Source of the DNA: an uncultured Ruminococcus sp.
GTDB taxonomy: Bacteria; Bacillota; Clostridia; Oscillospirales; Acutalibacteraceae
DNA: 64,000 nucleotides
Assembly: GCA_902762375.1 (NCBI GenBank)
Contig: CACWNY010000029.1
Coordinates: forward strand, 1-64,000
Direction of reading: 5' to 3'
Numbering within the stretch: the stretch's first letter is position 1; the number at the start of each line of letters is the position of its first letter. The notes below the pieces were generated by a model. That model did not search any database and was not told the origin of the DNA. It saw only the letters and a program-made list of their open reading frames with translations. The translations under genes were made by a program, and so were the position numbers. Positions 54,245 through 61,532 of the stretch are shown here, in pieces.

Positions 54245-54894
54245 TGAACAGAAATGAATTTATTGAACAAAATCTGGGACTTGTTTATGCGTGTGCCAAT
54301 CGTTTTCGCAATCGTGGAATAGAATTTGATGACCTTTACAGTGCAGGATGTATTGGACTGGTAAAGGCTACCGATAATTTTGACGAAAGTCGTGGAGTTT
54401 GTTTTTCCACCTATGCTGTACCTGTTATTCTTGGCGAAATAAAGAAATTATTCCGTGACGGGTCATCAATCAAGGTCAGTCGCAGTATGAAAGAACTTTC
54501 TCTTAAAATTCACCGTACTGTCAGGGAATTTCAGCTTGTCAACGGCTATGAACCCTCAGTCAGTCAGCTTTCTGAAATGCTTTGTGTCGATATACAACAA
54601 ATTGTTCAGTCACTCAACGCTACTTTGCCACCGACTTCACTGACCGCTGATAACGATAATGATGAAAAACAGTTTGATATTCCCGTATCTTCCCATGAAG
54701 AAAAAATCACCGAACTTTTAACTTTGCGTCAGATTGTCACCCAACTTGATGACGATGAAAAAATGCTTATCCGTTTACGCTTTTTTCAGAATAAAACACA
54801 GGCTGAAACAGGTAAAATACTTTCAATGTCACAGGTGCAGGTTTCTCGCAAAGAAAAAAAGATTCTGGAGAAATTGCGAAATTACTGGCAGTGA
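54241..54894 (+). CDS. sigF: RNA polymerase sigma factor SigF, early forespore
   Basis: 217 residues. Region 2: LVYACANRFRNRGIEFDDLY, SAGCIGLVKATDNFDESRG, FSTYAVPVILGEIKKLFRDG. Region 3: KVSRSMKELSLKIHRTVREF. Region 4: SQVQVSRKEKKILEKL. A sporulation sigma factor by similarity and by operon context. Its presence argues for a spore former. Confidence 0.94.
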   Translation: MMNRNEFIEQNLGLVYACANRFRNRGIEFDDLYSAGCIGLVKATDNFDESRGVCFSTYAVPVILGEIKKLFRDGSSIKVSRSMKELSLKIHRTVREFQLVNGYEPSVSQLSEMLCVDIQQIVQSLNATLPPTSLTADNDNDEKQFDIPVSSHEEKITELLTLRQIVTQLDDDEKMLIRLRFFQNKTQAETGKILSMSQVQVSRKEKKILEKLRNYWQ

Positions 54895-54981
54895 ATAGAG
54901 TATATTATCTAAAATTTATAGTATTATTTTGTTTAAATTAAATAGACTTTTATCAGATAAAGTTTTTGTCGAAAAAAGTTG

Positions 54982-55010
54982 TTGAAATTTACTGCAATAC
55001 ATAGTACAAT
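54982..55010 (+). promoter_or_regulatory. Promoter of the polysaccharide deacetylase gene
   Basis: TTGAAA (54982-54987), 17-bp spacer, TACAAT (55005-55010). The expected start near 55017 is only about 10 nt from the ATG, leaving no room for a ribosome site. Confidence 0.55.
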
Positions 55011-55027
55011 TATCTGCGGTGATAATT

Positions 55028-56188
55028 ATGTATAGTATTGATGAAAGACGCAGAAATGAGGAATACAGACGAAGACGGCGTGAACGAATACGAAAAAAGA
55101 AACAGCGTGAAGCTCGCAGACGCAGAATTACTCTGGTGCTGATGACGATTATTGCCATACTGTCTATTATTCTGATAGTAAAAATTTTCTCTAGTTGTAG
55201 TGCGGATAAAATTGTTTCCACCGCAGAAAAAATTGCCAATGCAACACAGTCCACAGAAATTCCAACGCTTGCCAATCCGATTAAGTTTACGGAAAGTCAA
55301 CTGCAACTGAATGTTGGTAATGCACACAGACCGCTTATTCTGGATAGTTACCGTACTGAACTGACAGAATTTTCTTTGAAATCTGAAAATGAAAAAATTG
55401 TCCGTGTCAATGAAAATAACGAACTTATTGCGATGGGTGAAGGTGATGTTAAAATCATCTGTACTGTTTCTGATGGCAGACAGGCAGAATGTCAGATTCA
55501 TGTCAATCCAATGTCCACAACAGGTATTCGTAAAGATTTGGATAGAAACAAGCCTATGGTTGCTCTAACTTTTGATGACGGTCCTAATGGTAGTAATACG
55601 ACCTCCATTCTGGAAACACTCAACAGATACAATGGTAAGGCGACTTTTTTCATGGCGGGTTATAAAATTGAGGAATATCCTGATATTGTCAGACAGGTTT
55701 TTGAACAGGGACATGAAGTAGCTAACCATTCCCGTGACCATCTTTATGCCAGCGACTTGACTTTTGAACAGCAAAAAGAACAGATGGAATCTGTCAATCA
55801 ACAGGTGAAAAATATTATCGGACAAGAACCAACATTATTTCGTTGTCCAGGTGGAATTGAGGGAGAATATTATACAAGCGGCAGAATGCCTTTGATTTCA
55901 TGGTCTATAGATACGCTTGATTGGGAAACTAAAAATTCCAATTCTACTTATAAAAGGATTACTTCCGTATTTGAAAAAGGATTTAATCTTGATGGTGATA
56001 TTGTGTTAATGCATGATTTACAGGATTCTACGCCTGACGCAGTGAAGAAAATCTGTGAATATCTCAACGAAAAAGGTTATCAGATGGTAACGGTTTCGGA
56101 ACTGGCTTATTACCGAGATGTACAGATGGAGGGTGGAGAAGTTTACAGATACTTTTATAAAGATAATCCCAGCCGTGACTATGAATAG
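55028..56188 (+). CDS. Membrane-anchored polysaccharide deacetylase (NodB fold)
   Basis: 386 residues from ATG 55028 (GTG 55019 is the alternative). An Arg/Lys-rich cytoplasmic N-terminus (about 30 residues), one transmembrane helix (about 35-53), a beta-rich domain (about 75-160), then the NodB domain. NodB motifs: ALTFDDGPNGS, VANHSRDH, FRCPGG, SIDTLDW and IVLMHD. Probably removes acetyl groups from peptidoglycan or another wall glycan. The frame stops at TAG 56186, yet stays open for 25 more acidic codons to TAA 56264, suggesting a recent nonsense mutation. Confidence 0.9.
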   Translation: MYSIDERRRNEEYRRRRRERIRKKKQREARRRRITLVLMTIIAILSIILIVKIFSSCSADKIVSTAEKIANATQSTEIPTLANPIKFTESQLQLNVGNAHRPLILDSYRTELTEFSLKSENEKIVRVNENNELIAMGEGDVKIICTVSDGRQAECQIHVNPMSTTGIRKDLDRNKPMVALTFDDGPNGSNTTSILETLNRYNGKATFFMAGYKIEEYPDIVRQVFEQGHEVANHSRDHLYASDLTFEQQKEQMESVNQQVKNIIGQEPTLFRCPGGIEGEYYTSGRMPLISWSIDTLDWETKNSNSTYKRITSVFEKGFNLDGDIVLMHDLQDSTPDAVKKICEYLNEKGYQMVTVSELAYYRDVQMEGGEVYRYFYKDNPSRDYE

Positions 56189-56290
56189 GACTTTGACACT
56201 AACGCTTCAGACGAAAATACTGACAACAGTTCAGATGATAATACTGAAGAAACTGTCACAGCATAAAAGAAAGCTGTGATGTTAATAGCC

Positions 56291-56342
56291 AAAAAAGATA
56301 GACCGAATAATCTTTTTTCAGGATTATTCGGTCTATCTTTTT
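56291..56342. terminator. Bidirectional terminator between the deacetylase and tRNA-Thr
   Basis: AAAAAAGATAGACCGAATAA and its complement arm TTATTCGGTCTATCTTTTT make a long stem with T-runs on both strands. Confidence 0.9.
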
Positions 56343-56417
56343 GGAGCTGATGGCGTGACTTGAACACGTGACCTGCTGATTACGAATCAGCTGCTCTACC
56401 AACTGAGCTACACCAGC
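56342..56417 (-). tRNA. tRNA-Thr (anticodon CGT)
   Basis: Full cloverleaf on the minus strand: acceptor arms GCTGGTG and CATCAGC, D-arm GCTCAGTTGGTAGAGC, anticodon arm GCTGA-TTCGTAA-TCAGC with anticodon CGT, and T-arm with GTTCAAGTC. The 3' CCA is encoded. 76 nt. Confidence 0.96.
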
Positions 56418-56788
56418 ACACTCTCAAAAAGTGCATGATTATTATACCTGTTTTGTTTCAAAAAATCAATACCTTTTTCTCTTTTTTCAAAAGAAAAAAA
56501 GGCAGATATAAATATTTACAAAAAGTTTTCGGATTATTTATTATTGTTTTATATTTAAAGAATATATTAATCACAACAAATCACAATTTATTACATAAAT
56601 TCACATTTTCTGCTTTTGTTTGACAGAATAAAATTGTCAGATATTGTTTAGAAAAACAGGAATAAGGTACAAATATTCTAATTGGTAAAAATATTTTGCG
56701 ACCGTTTTACACAAAATCAGCATATTTGACAAGGTTGACATTATAATAAATTGTGTAGTTATTATATTACATTCGGAGGTGCCAAGCC
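56418..56788. other. AT-rich intergenic region, no clear feature
   Basis: About 370 bp between tRNA-Thr and the XRE regulator gene. It must hold the divergent promoters of both. TTGACA occurs at about 56736 near TATAAT, but the spacing is too short to call. No repeat, hairpin or conserved frame was seen. Confidence 0.4.
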
Positions 56789-57208
56789 ATGAAAGGTTTA
56801 GGTAAAAAATTGAAGTATTTTAGGGAAAATTGTGAGTTGTCACAACAGCAGGTAGCCACAGCTTTGAATGTTGACCGTTCGACTTACACTTACTACGAAA
56901 CAGGGAAGACTACTCCCAGTGCCAGTACACTGTTAAAACTTTCCAAGATTTTCAATGTTCCGTGTGCCGTTTTTCTTGAGAGTATCAATCAGGAACTTAA
57001 ACTCAACTCCAGAGTAGCTGATGTTGAAGGTGGATATCTTTCTGAGTATGCTGACATCAACAAAGATGTTGTAACCGTCGATGACAGAATTTACGGTCTG
57101 AGCAAAGAAGAAAAAGAAATCATTGCTTGTTATCGTGTTCTTGATGCCGACCAGTTGACTGAGTTGAACGCTTTTATGAAAGAGTTACTGAACCGTAAAA
57201 AAAAGTAA
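56789..57208 (+). CDS. XRE-family transcription regulator
   Basis: 139 residues. The N-terminal Cro/C1 helix-turn-helix is at about 5-60 (LKYFRENCELSQQQVATALN, DRSTYTYYETGKTTPSASTL). The C-terminal part, about 70-139, is charged and helical and matches nothing I recognise. GGAGGTG precedes the ATG. A single-gene unit with a terminator; no adjacent target is obvious. Confidence 0.85.
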   Translation: MKGLGKKLKYFRENCELSQQQVATALNVDRSTYTYYETGKTTPSASTLLKLSKIFNVPCAVFLESINQELKLNSRVADVEGGYLSEYADINKDVVTVDDRIYGLSKEEKEIIACYRVLDADQLTELNAFMKELLNRKKK

Positions 57209-57225
57209 ACCTTTTGTAAGGAATT

Positions 57226-57266
57226 GACTTTCGTAGATGTACAAGCGTCTGCGGAAGTCTTTTTTG
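57226..57266 (+). terminator. Rho-independent terminator
   Basis: GACTTTCGTAGATGT pairs with GCGTCTGCGGAAGTC (several G-U pairs), followed by TTTTTTG. Confidence 0.82.
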
Positions 57267-57281
57267 TTTGTTATTTTTAAT

Positions 57282-57375
57282 GGAGGTCGTGGGTCAAACT
57301 ATCCCATAACCGAAGAATTTCTCAAGACCATACACGACTATTGGTATCATTTCTATGATGATACTGTTGTATAGA
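57282..57375 (+). pseudogene. Possible coding remnant of unknown origin
   Basis: A frame without start reads GGRGSNYPITEEFLKTIHDY and WYHFYDDTVV, then TAG. The composition looks protein-like, while the flanks do not. It may be the C-terminal relic of a deleted gene; I recognise no family. Confidence 0.3.
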
Positions 57376-57416
57376 ATTTTGATTACAGTACAAATAACGA
57401 AATTTCAAATTATTTG

Positions 57417-57446
57417 TTGACTAATCTATCCTAAAAGTATTATAAT
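57417..57446 (+). promoter_or_regulatory. Promoter of the rml genes
   Basis: TTGACT (57417-57422), 18-bp spacer, TATAAT (57441-57446), 48 bp before the rmlA ATG. Confidence 0.7.
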
Positions 57447-57493
57447 AGCCATGACTATAACAATAGCAATATTGCTGGGAGGTTTTTATTTTA

Positions 57494-58384
57494 ATGAAAG
57501 GCATTGTACTTGCAGGCGGTTCAGGAACCCGTTTATATCCGCTTACCAAAGTCACATCGAAACAGTTATTGCCCGTGTATGATAAACCCATGATATACTA
57601 TCCGTTATCCGTACTGATGAATGCAGGAATAAGGGACATTCTGATTATTTCCACACCGCAGGATACATTCCGCTTTGAAAATTTGCTTGGTGACGGCAGT
57701 AATTTAGGAATAAGTCTTTCTTATAAAGTGCAACCCTCACCTGACGGACTGGCACAGGCATTTGTACTGGGAAAAGAATTTATTGGTAATGACAGTGTAG
57801 CCATGATTTTAGGAGATAATATTTTTGCAGGACACGGATTGAAAAAACGCCTGAATAAAGCAGTCGAGAACGCAGAACAAAATCACAAAGCGACCATTTT
57901 CGGTTACTATGTTGACGACCCTGAAAGATTTGGTATTGTAGAATTTGATAAGAACGGAAAAGCTATTTCGATAGAAGAAAAGCCGAAAAATCCCAAAAGC
58001 AACTATTGTGTAACGGGACTGTATTTTTATGATAATCGTGTAGTGGAATATGCCCGTAATCTCAAACCGTCCGCAAGGGGAGAATACGAAATTACCGACC
58101 TTAACCGTATTTATCTGGAGAACAACAATCTTGCTGTAGAATTGCTTGGACAAGGGTTTACATGGTTAGATACAGGAACACACGAAAGTCTTGTAGACGC
58201 TACCAATTTTGTCAAGACCGTAGAAACCCACCAGCACAGAAAGATAGCGTGTCTGGAAGAGATTGCCTATCGTAACGGTTGGATAACCAAAGAAGAAGTG
58301 ATGGCAGTCTATGAACAAATGAAAAACAATCAGTATGGTCAATATCTGAAAGCTGTTCTTGAAGGCAAATATCTTGATAATTAA
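57494..58384 (+). CDS. rmlA: Glucose-1-phosphate thymidylyltransferase
   Basis: 296 residues. [19 protein letters not shown] (P-loop-like G-G-x-G-T-R-L), [38 protein letters not shown] and [10 protein letters not shown] are the RmlA hallmarks. Makes dTDP-glucose, first step to dTDP-rhamnose. GGGAGG precedes the ATG. The TAA stop is shared with a repeat edge (AATTAAAGGGC). Confidence 0.96.
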   Translation: MKGIVLAGGSGTRLYPLTKVTSKQLLPVYDKPMIYYPLSVLMNAGIRDILIISTPQDTFRFENLLGDGSNLGISLSYKVQPSPDGLAQAFVLGKEFIGNDSVAMILGDNIFAGHGLKKRLNKAVENAEQNHKATIFGYYVDDPERFGIVEFDKNGKAISIEEKPKNPKSNYCVTGLYFYDNRVVEYARNLKPSARGEYEITDLNRIYLENNNLAVELLGQGFTWLDTGTHESLVDATNFVKTVETHQHRKIACLEEIAYRNGWITKEEVMAVYEQMKNNQYGQYLKAVLEGKYLDN

Positions 58385-58610
58385 AGGGCGTTGCCCTTTA
58401 AAAACCCACAAGGGGCGTTGCCCCTTGACCCCACGAACTTTTTGAAAAAAGTTCGACAAAAACTTTTAATTGTCACAGCTATACTTTGGAATAACAATCC
58501 GAACGAAGTGAGCATAAAAGTTTTTTGTCCACTTTTTTTCAAAAAAGTGGGCAGGATTTTCAAGGGCGGCAGCCCTTGAAACAGGATTTTTAAGGGCGGT
58601 AGCCCTTAAA
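58382..58610. repeat. Modular palindromic repeat, copy 16 (two tandem units)
   Basis: Unit one starts at the rmlA stop: TTAAAGGGCGTTGCCCTTTAA, AAGGGGCGTTGCCCCTT, GAACTTTTTGAAAAAAGTTC. Unit two: CGAACGAAGTGAGCATAAAAG, TCCACTTTTTTTCAAAAAAGTGG, CAAGGGCGGCAGCCCTTG and TTAAGGGCGGTAGCCCTTAA. Its end touches the rmlB coding frame. Confidence 0.9.
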
Positions 58611-58628
58611 CTTATCGGGTCAAACTTT

Positions 58629-59600
58629 GTGTTTCATATGTTGGAAAAATACCCCGATTACCGTATAATTTGTCTGGATAAACTCACCTATGCGGGAAAT
58701 CTTTCCACATTAAAAAGTGTGATGGATAATCCAAACTTCCGTTTTGTCAAGGCGGATATCTGTGACAGAAATGCTGTGGAAACACTTTTTGCAGAGGAAA
58801 AGCCTGATATAGTGGTCAATTTTGCAGCGGAAAGTCATGTTGACCGTTCGATTGAAACACCCGAAATTTTCTTACAGACCAACATTATTGGTACAGCCGT
58901 TCTGATGGACGCTTGCAGAAAGTTCGGTATCAAAAGATATCATCAGGTATCTACTGATGAGGTATACGGTGATTTACCTATCGACCGTCCTGACCTGTTC
59001 TTCACCGAAAATACCCCCTTACATACCAGTTCACCTTATAGTAGTTCTAAAGCGGGTGCAGATTTATTGGTACTGGCTTACTACAGAACCTATAACTTAC
59101 CTGTGACCATTTCCAGATGTTCCAACAATTATGGACCTTACCATTTTCCTGAAAAACTTATTCCGCTTATGATTGCCAATGCTCTCAATGATAAGCCGTT
59201 ACCTGTTTATGGTGAAGGTATCAATGTTCGTGACTGGTTGTATGTTAAAGACCATTGTAAAGCGATTGACCTTATCATTCACAACGGCAAAGTTGGAGAA
59301 GTCTATAATGTCGGTGGTCATAACGAAATGCGTAATATAGATATTGTTAAACTGATTTGTAAAGAACTTGGCAAAAGTGAAGATTTAATTACTTTTGTCA
59401 AAGACCGTAAAGGTCATGATATGCGTTATGCGATTGACCCTACAAAAATTCATAATGAACTTGGCTGGTTGCCCGAAACAAAATTTGAGGACGGTATCAA
59501 AAAAACTATCCGTTGGTACTTGGATAACCGTGAGTGGTGGGAAGAGATTGTCAGCGGTGAATACCGTAATTACTATGAAAAGATGTACAGCAATCGCTGA
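58629..59600 (+). CDS. rmlB: dTDP-glucose 4,6-dehydratase, 5' end missing
   Basis: 323 residues from GTG 58629. Matches RmlB through VNFAAESHVDRSIE, STDEVYGDLP (catalytic Thr-Asp-Glu), YSSSKAGAD (Tyr-x3-Lys), ISRCSNNYGP and GINVRDWLYVKDHCKA. Homology is in frame already at 58614 (IGSNFVFHMLEKYPDY), but the preceding Met and the TGGAGF part of the NAD-binding motif are gone; the sequence there is a repeat. No ATG, GTG or TTG exists in frame between the TAA at 58515 and GTG 58629, and no ribosome site is seen. Activity is doubtful; otherwise the gene is intact. Confidence 0.88.
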   Translation: MFHMLEKYPDYRIICLDKLTYAGNLSTLKSVMDNPNFRFVKADICDRNAVETLFAEEKPDIVVNFAAESHVDRSIETPEIFLQTNIIGTAVLMDACRKFGIKRYHQVSTDEVYGDLPIDRPDLFFTENTPLHTSSPYSSSKAGADLLVLAYYRTYNLPVTISRCSNNYGPYHFPEKLIPLMIANALNDKPLPVYGEGINVRDWLYVKDHCKAIDLIIHNGKVGEVYNVGGHNEMRNIDIVKLICKELGKSEDLITFVKDRKGHDMRYAIDPTKIHNELGWLPETKFEDGIKKTIRWYLDNREWWEEIVSGEYRNYYEKMYSNR

Positions 59601-59610
59601 GAGGTAAATC

Positions 59611-60528
59611 ATGAAAATTTTTATTACAGGTGTAAACGGACAGCTTGGTCATGATGTTGTCAACGAAGCCATTGGTCGTGGATATGAGGTAATCGGCAGT
59701 GATATTACCGAAAAGTATAATGGTATGGAAAAAAAATCAGCGGTTGCTGTTGCTGATTATGTACCAATGGATATTACCGACAAGCAAAGTGTGGAAGATA
59801 TTTTGCAGAACATAAAACCTGATGTTGTTATCCACTGTTCGGCATGGACAGCGGTCGACCTTGCCGAAGAAGAACAGTACAGACAGCAAGTGTATGATGT
59901 CAATTATCACGGTACAGAAAATATTGCCCGTGCTTGTAAAATAATACAGGCAAAAATTATATACATCAGTACGGATTATGTTTTTGACGGTACAGGAGTT
60001 CAGTCTTGGCAGGCGGATTATCAAAAATTTTCGCCACAGAATATCTACGGCGATAGCAAATTACAAGGTGAACTGGCAGTCAGTCGTTTGCTGGAGAAAT
60101 ATTTCATTGTCAGAATTGCGTGGGTATTTGGAATCAACGGTAAAAATTTTGTCAGAACCATGCTGAATGTCGGCAAAAAATACGATACAGTAAGGGTTGT
60201 CAATGACCAGATAGGAACACCCACCTATACATTTGATTTAGCAAAGTTGCTTGTAGATATGAGTGCAAGCACGAAATATGGTTATTATCATGCCACTAAT
60301 GAGGGTGGGTATATCAGTTGGTATGATTTTACTTGTGAAATTTACCGTCAGGCTGGCTATACCACAACCGTTATTCCTGTTACCACAGAAGAATACGGTT
60401 TGTCGAAAGCAAAACGCCCTAAGAATAGCCGTCTGGATAAAAGTAAATTAAAGGAAAACGGATTTTCACCGTTACCTGACTGGAAAGACGCTGTAGGGCG
60501 TTATCTGAAAGAAATTAATCAAAATTGA
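59611..60528 (+). CDS. rmlD: dTDP-4-dehydrorhamnose reductase
   Basis: 305 residues. NAD(P)-binding MKIFITGVNGQLGHDVV, then VIHCSAWTAVDLAEEE, YISTDYVFDG, YGDSKLQGE (Tyr-x3-Lys) and RIAWVFGINGKNFV. Last step of dTDP-rhamnose synthesis. GAGAGG precedes the ATG. Between rmlB and rmlC in one operon. Confidence 0.95.
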   Translation: MKIFITGVNGQLGHDVVNEAIGRGYEVIGSDITEKYNGMEKKSAVAVADYVPMDITDKQSVEDILQNIKPDVVIHCSAWTAVDLAEEEQYRQQVYDVNYHGTENIARACKIIQAKIIYISTDYVFDGTGVQSWQADYQKFSPQNIYGDSKLQGELAVSRLLEKYFIVRIAWVFGINGKNFVRTMLNVGKKYDTVRVVNDQIGTPTYTFDLAKLLVDMSASTKYGYYHATNEGGYISWYDFTCEIYRQAGYTTTVIPVTTEEYGLSKAKRPKNSRLDKSKLKENGFSPLPDWKDAVGRYLKEINQN

Positions 60529-60543
60529 AAGGCTTACAGTATT

Positions 60544-61146
60544 ATGGGACAAATAAAAGTAACAAGAACACCAATAGAGGGAGTTTGTGTAATAGAACCT
60601 ACTGTTCACGGCGATAGGCGTGGCTATTTTACAGAAATCTACAACAAAAGGGATATGGCAGAATTTGGACTGGATATGGAATTTGTACAGGATAATCAGT
60701 CTATGTCCACAAAAGGAGTACTCAGAGGACTGCATTTTCAGAAACACTTTCCGCAAGGAAAATTAGTGAGAGTAATTAAAGGCAGAGTATTTGATGTTGT
60801 GGTAGATTTGCGTCAGAACAGTGACACTTATGGCAAGTGGTTTGGTATTGAACTAACAGCAGAACATCATAAGCAGTTATATATTCCAAAAGGTTTTGCA
60901 CATGGGTTTCTGGTATTGAGTGACGAAGCAGAATTTTGTTACAAGGTAACCGATTTTTATCACCCGAATGATGAAGGTGGTCTGGCATGGAATGACCCTG
61001 AAATTGGTATAGAATGGCCTGAAATCGTTGGGGAATACAAAGGGACATCTGATAGTGATGGATACACTTTGAAAGATGGTACACCACTTAATTTAAGTGA
61101 CAAGGACAAGAAAAATCCCGTACTGAAAGATGTATTCAAATTTTAA
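60544..61146 (+). CDS. rmlC: dTDP-4-dehydrorhamnose 3,5-epimerase
   Basis: 200 residues, cupin fold: GVCVIEPTVHGDRRGYFTEI, FVQDNQSMSTKGVLRGLHFQ (catalytic His), GKLVRVIKGRVFDVVVDLR and YIPKGFAHGFLVLSD. Third enzyme of the rhamnose route. Last gene of the operon, followed by a terminator. Confidence 0.95.
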   Translation: MGQIKVTRTPIEGVCVIEPTVHGDRRGYFTEIYNKRDMAEFGLDMEFVQDNQSMSTKGVLRGLHFQKHFPQGKLVRVIKGRVFDVVVDLRQNSDTYGKWFGIELTAEHHKQLYIPKGFAHGFLVLSDEAEFCYKVTDFYHPNDEGGLAWNDPEIGIEWPEIVGEYKGTSDSDGYTLKDGTPLNLSDKDKKNPVLKDVFKF

Positions 61147-61150
61147 GGGA

Positions 61151-61187
61151 AAAGCACATAACTGAAAAAATAGCAGTTATGTGCTTT
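61151..61187 (+). terminator. rml operon terminator
   Basis: AAAGCACATAACTG pairs with CAGTTATGTGCTTT; only a weak T-run follows. Confidence 0.75.
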
Positions 61188-61224
61188 CGTGTTTAAGAAT
61201 TTTACTTCTGAGTACGGAGTTTTT

Positions 61225-61411
61225 CCACCTGTGCGGTTGGAATGGTATTCTCTATTGTATAGCTATGACAATTAAAAGTTTTGTCCACTTTTTCAAAAGT
61301 GGTGGGGTCAAGGGGCAAAAGGGCGAAGCCCTTAAACTCCTGAAAATCAAACCAAAATTTGCGTTAGCAAATTTTGACAGTAACGATTTGAATTTTCAAC
61401 CGCACAGGTAG
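61225..61411. repeat. Modular palindromic repeat, copy 17 (both terminal repeats present)
   Basis: Runs from CCACCTGTGCGGTTGG to CAACCGCACAGGTAG. Inside: a CCACTTTTTCAAAAGTGG hairpin, a shortened GGGGTCAAGGGG module that has lost its partner arm, AAGGGCGAAGCCCTT and CAAAATTTGCGTTAGCAAATTTTG. The terminal motifs share a compensating change (GTG/CAC instead of GAG/CTC). Confidence 0.88.
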
Positions 61412-61440
61412 AGTTTTTTTGATGATAGTGGGTCATTTGC

Positions 61441-61469
61441 TTGACAAATACAGGCTAAAAGGATAAAAT
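61441..61469 (+). promoter_or_regulatory. ilvB promoter
   Basis: TTGACA (61441-61446), 17-bp spacer, TAAAAT (61464-61469), 64 bp before the ilvB ATG. Confidence 0.75.
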
Positions 61470-61532
61470 TTAGTCTGTATGATTTTTATTTTGTCAAATA
61501 AAAATGTTATATTGGAAAGGATTTGTTAAAAT

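Noticed and set aside
56700..56790. TTGACA/TATAAT pair before the XRE regulator
   Set aside because: The spacing between the two boxes is 11 bp, too short for a promoter, and alternatives fit poorly.
58166..58459. Open frames crossing the repeats that translate to [19 protein letters not shown] peptides
   Set aside because: The same peptides recur at many repeats (33377-33699, 44118-44309, 53144-53359) because the hairpin modules have few stops. They lack ribosome sites and conservation beyond the repeat itself.
3950..61411. CRISPR array from the recurring repeats
   Set aside because: Copies are dispersed kilobases apart, 110-250 bp long, with no regular spacers, leader or cas genes.
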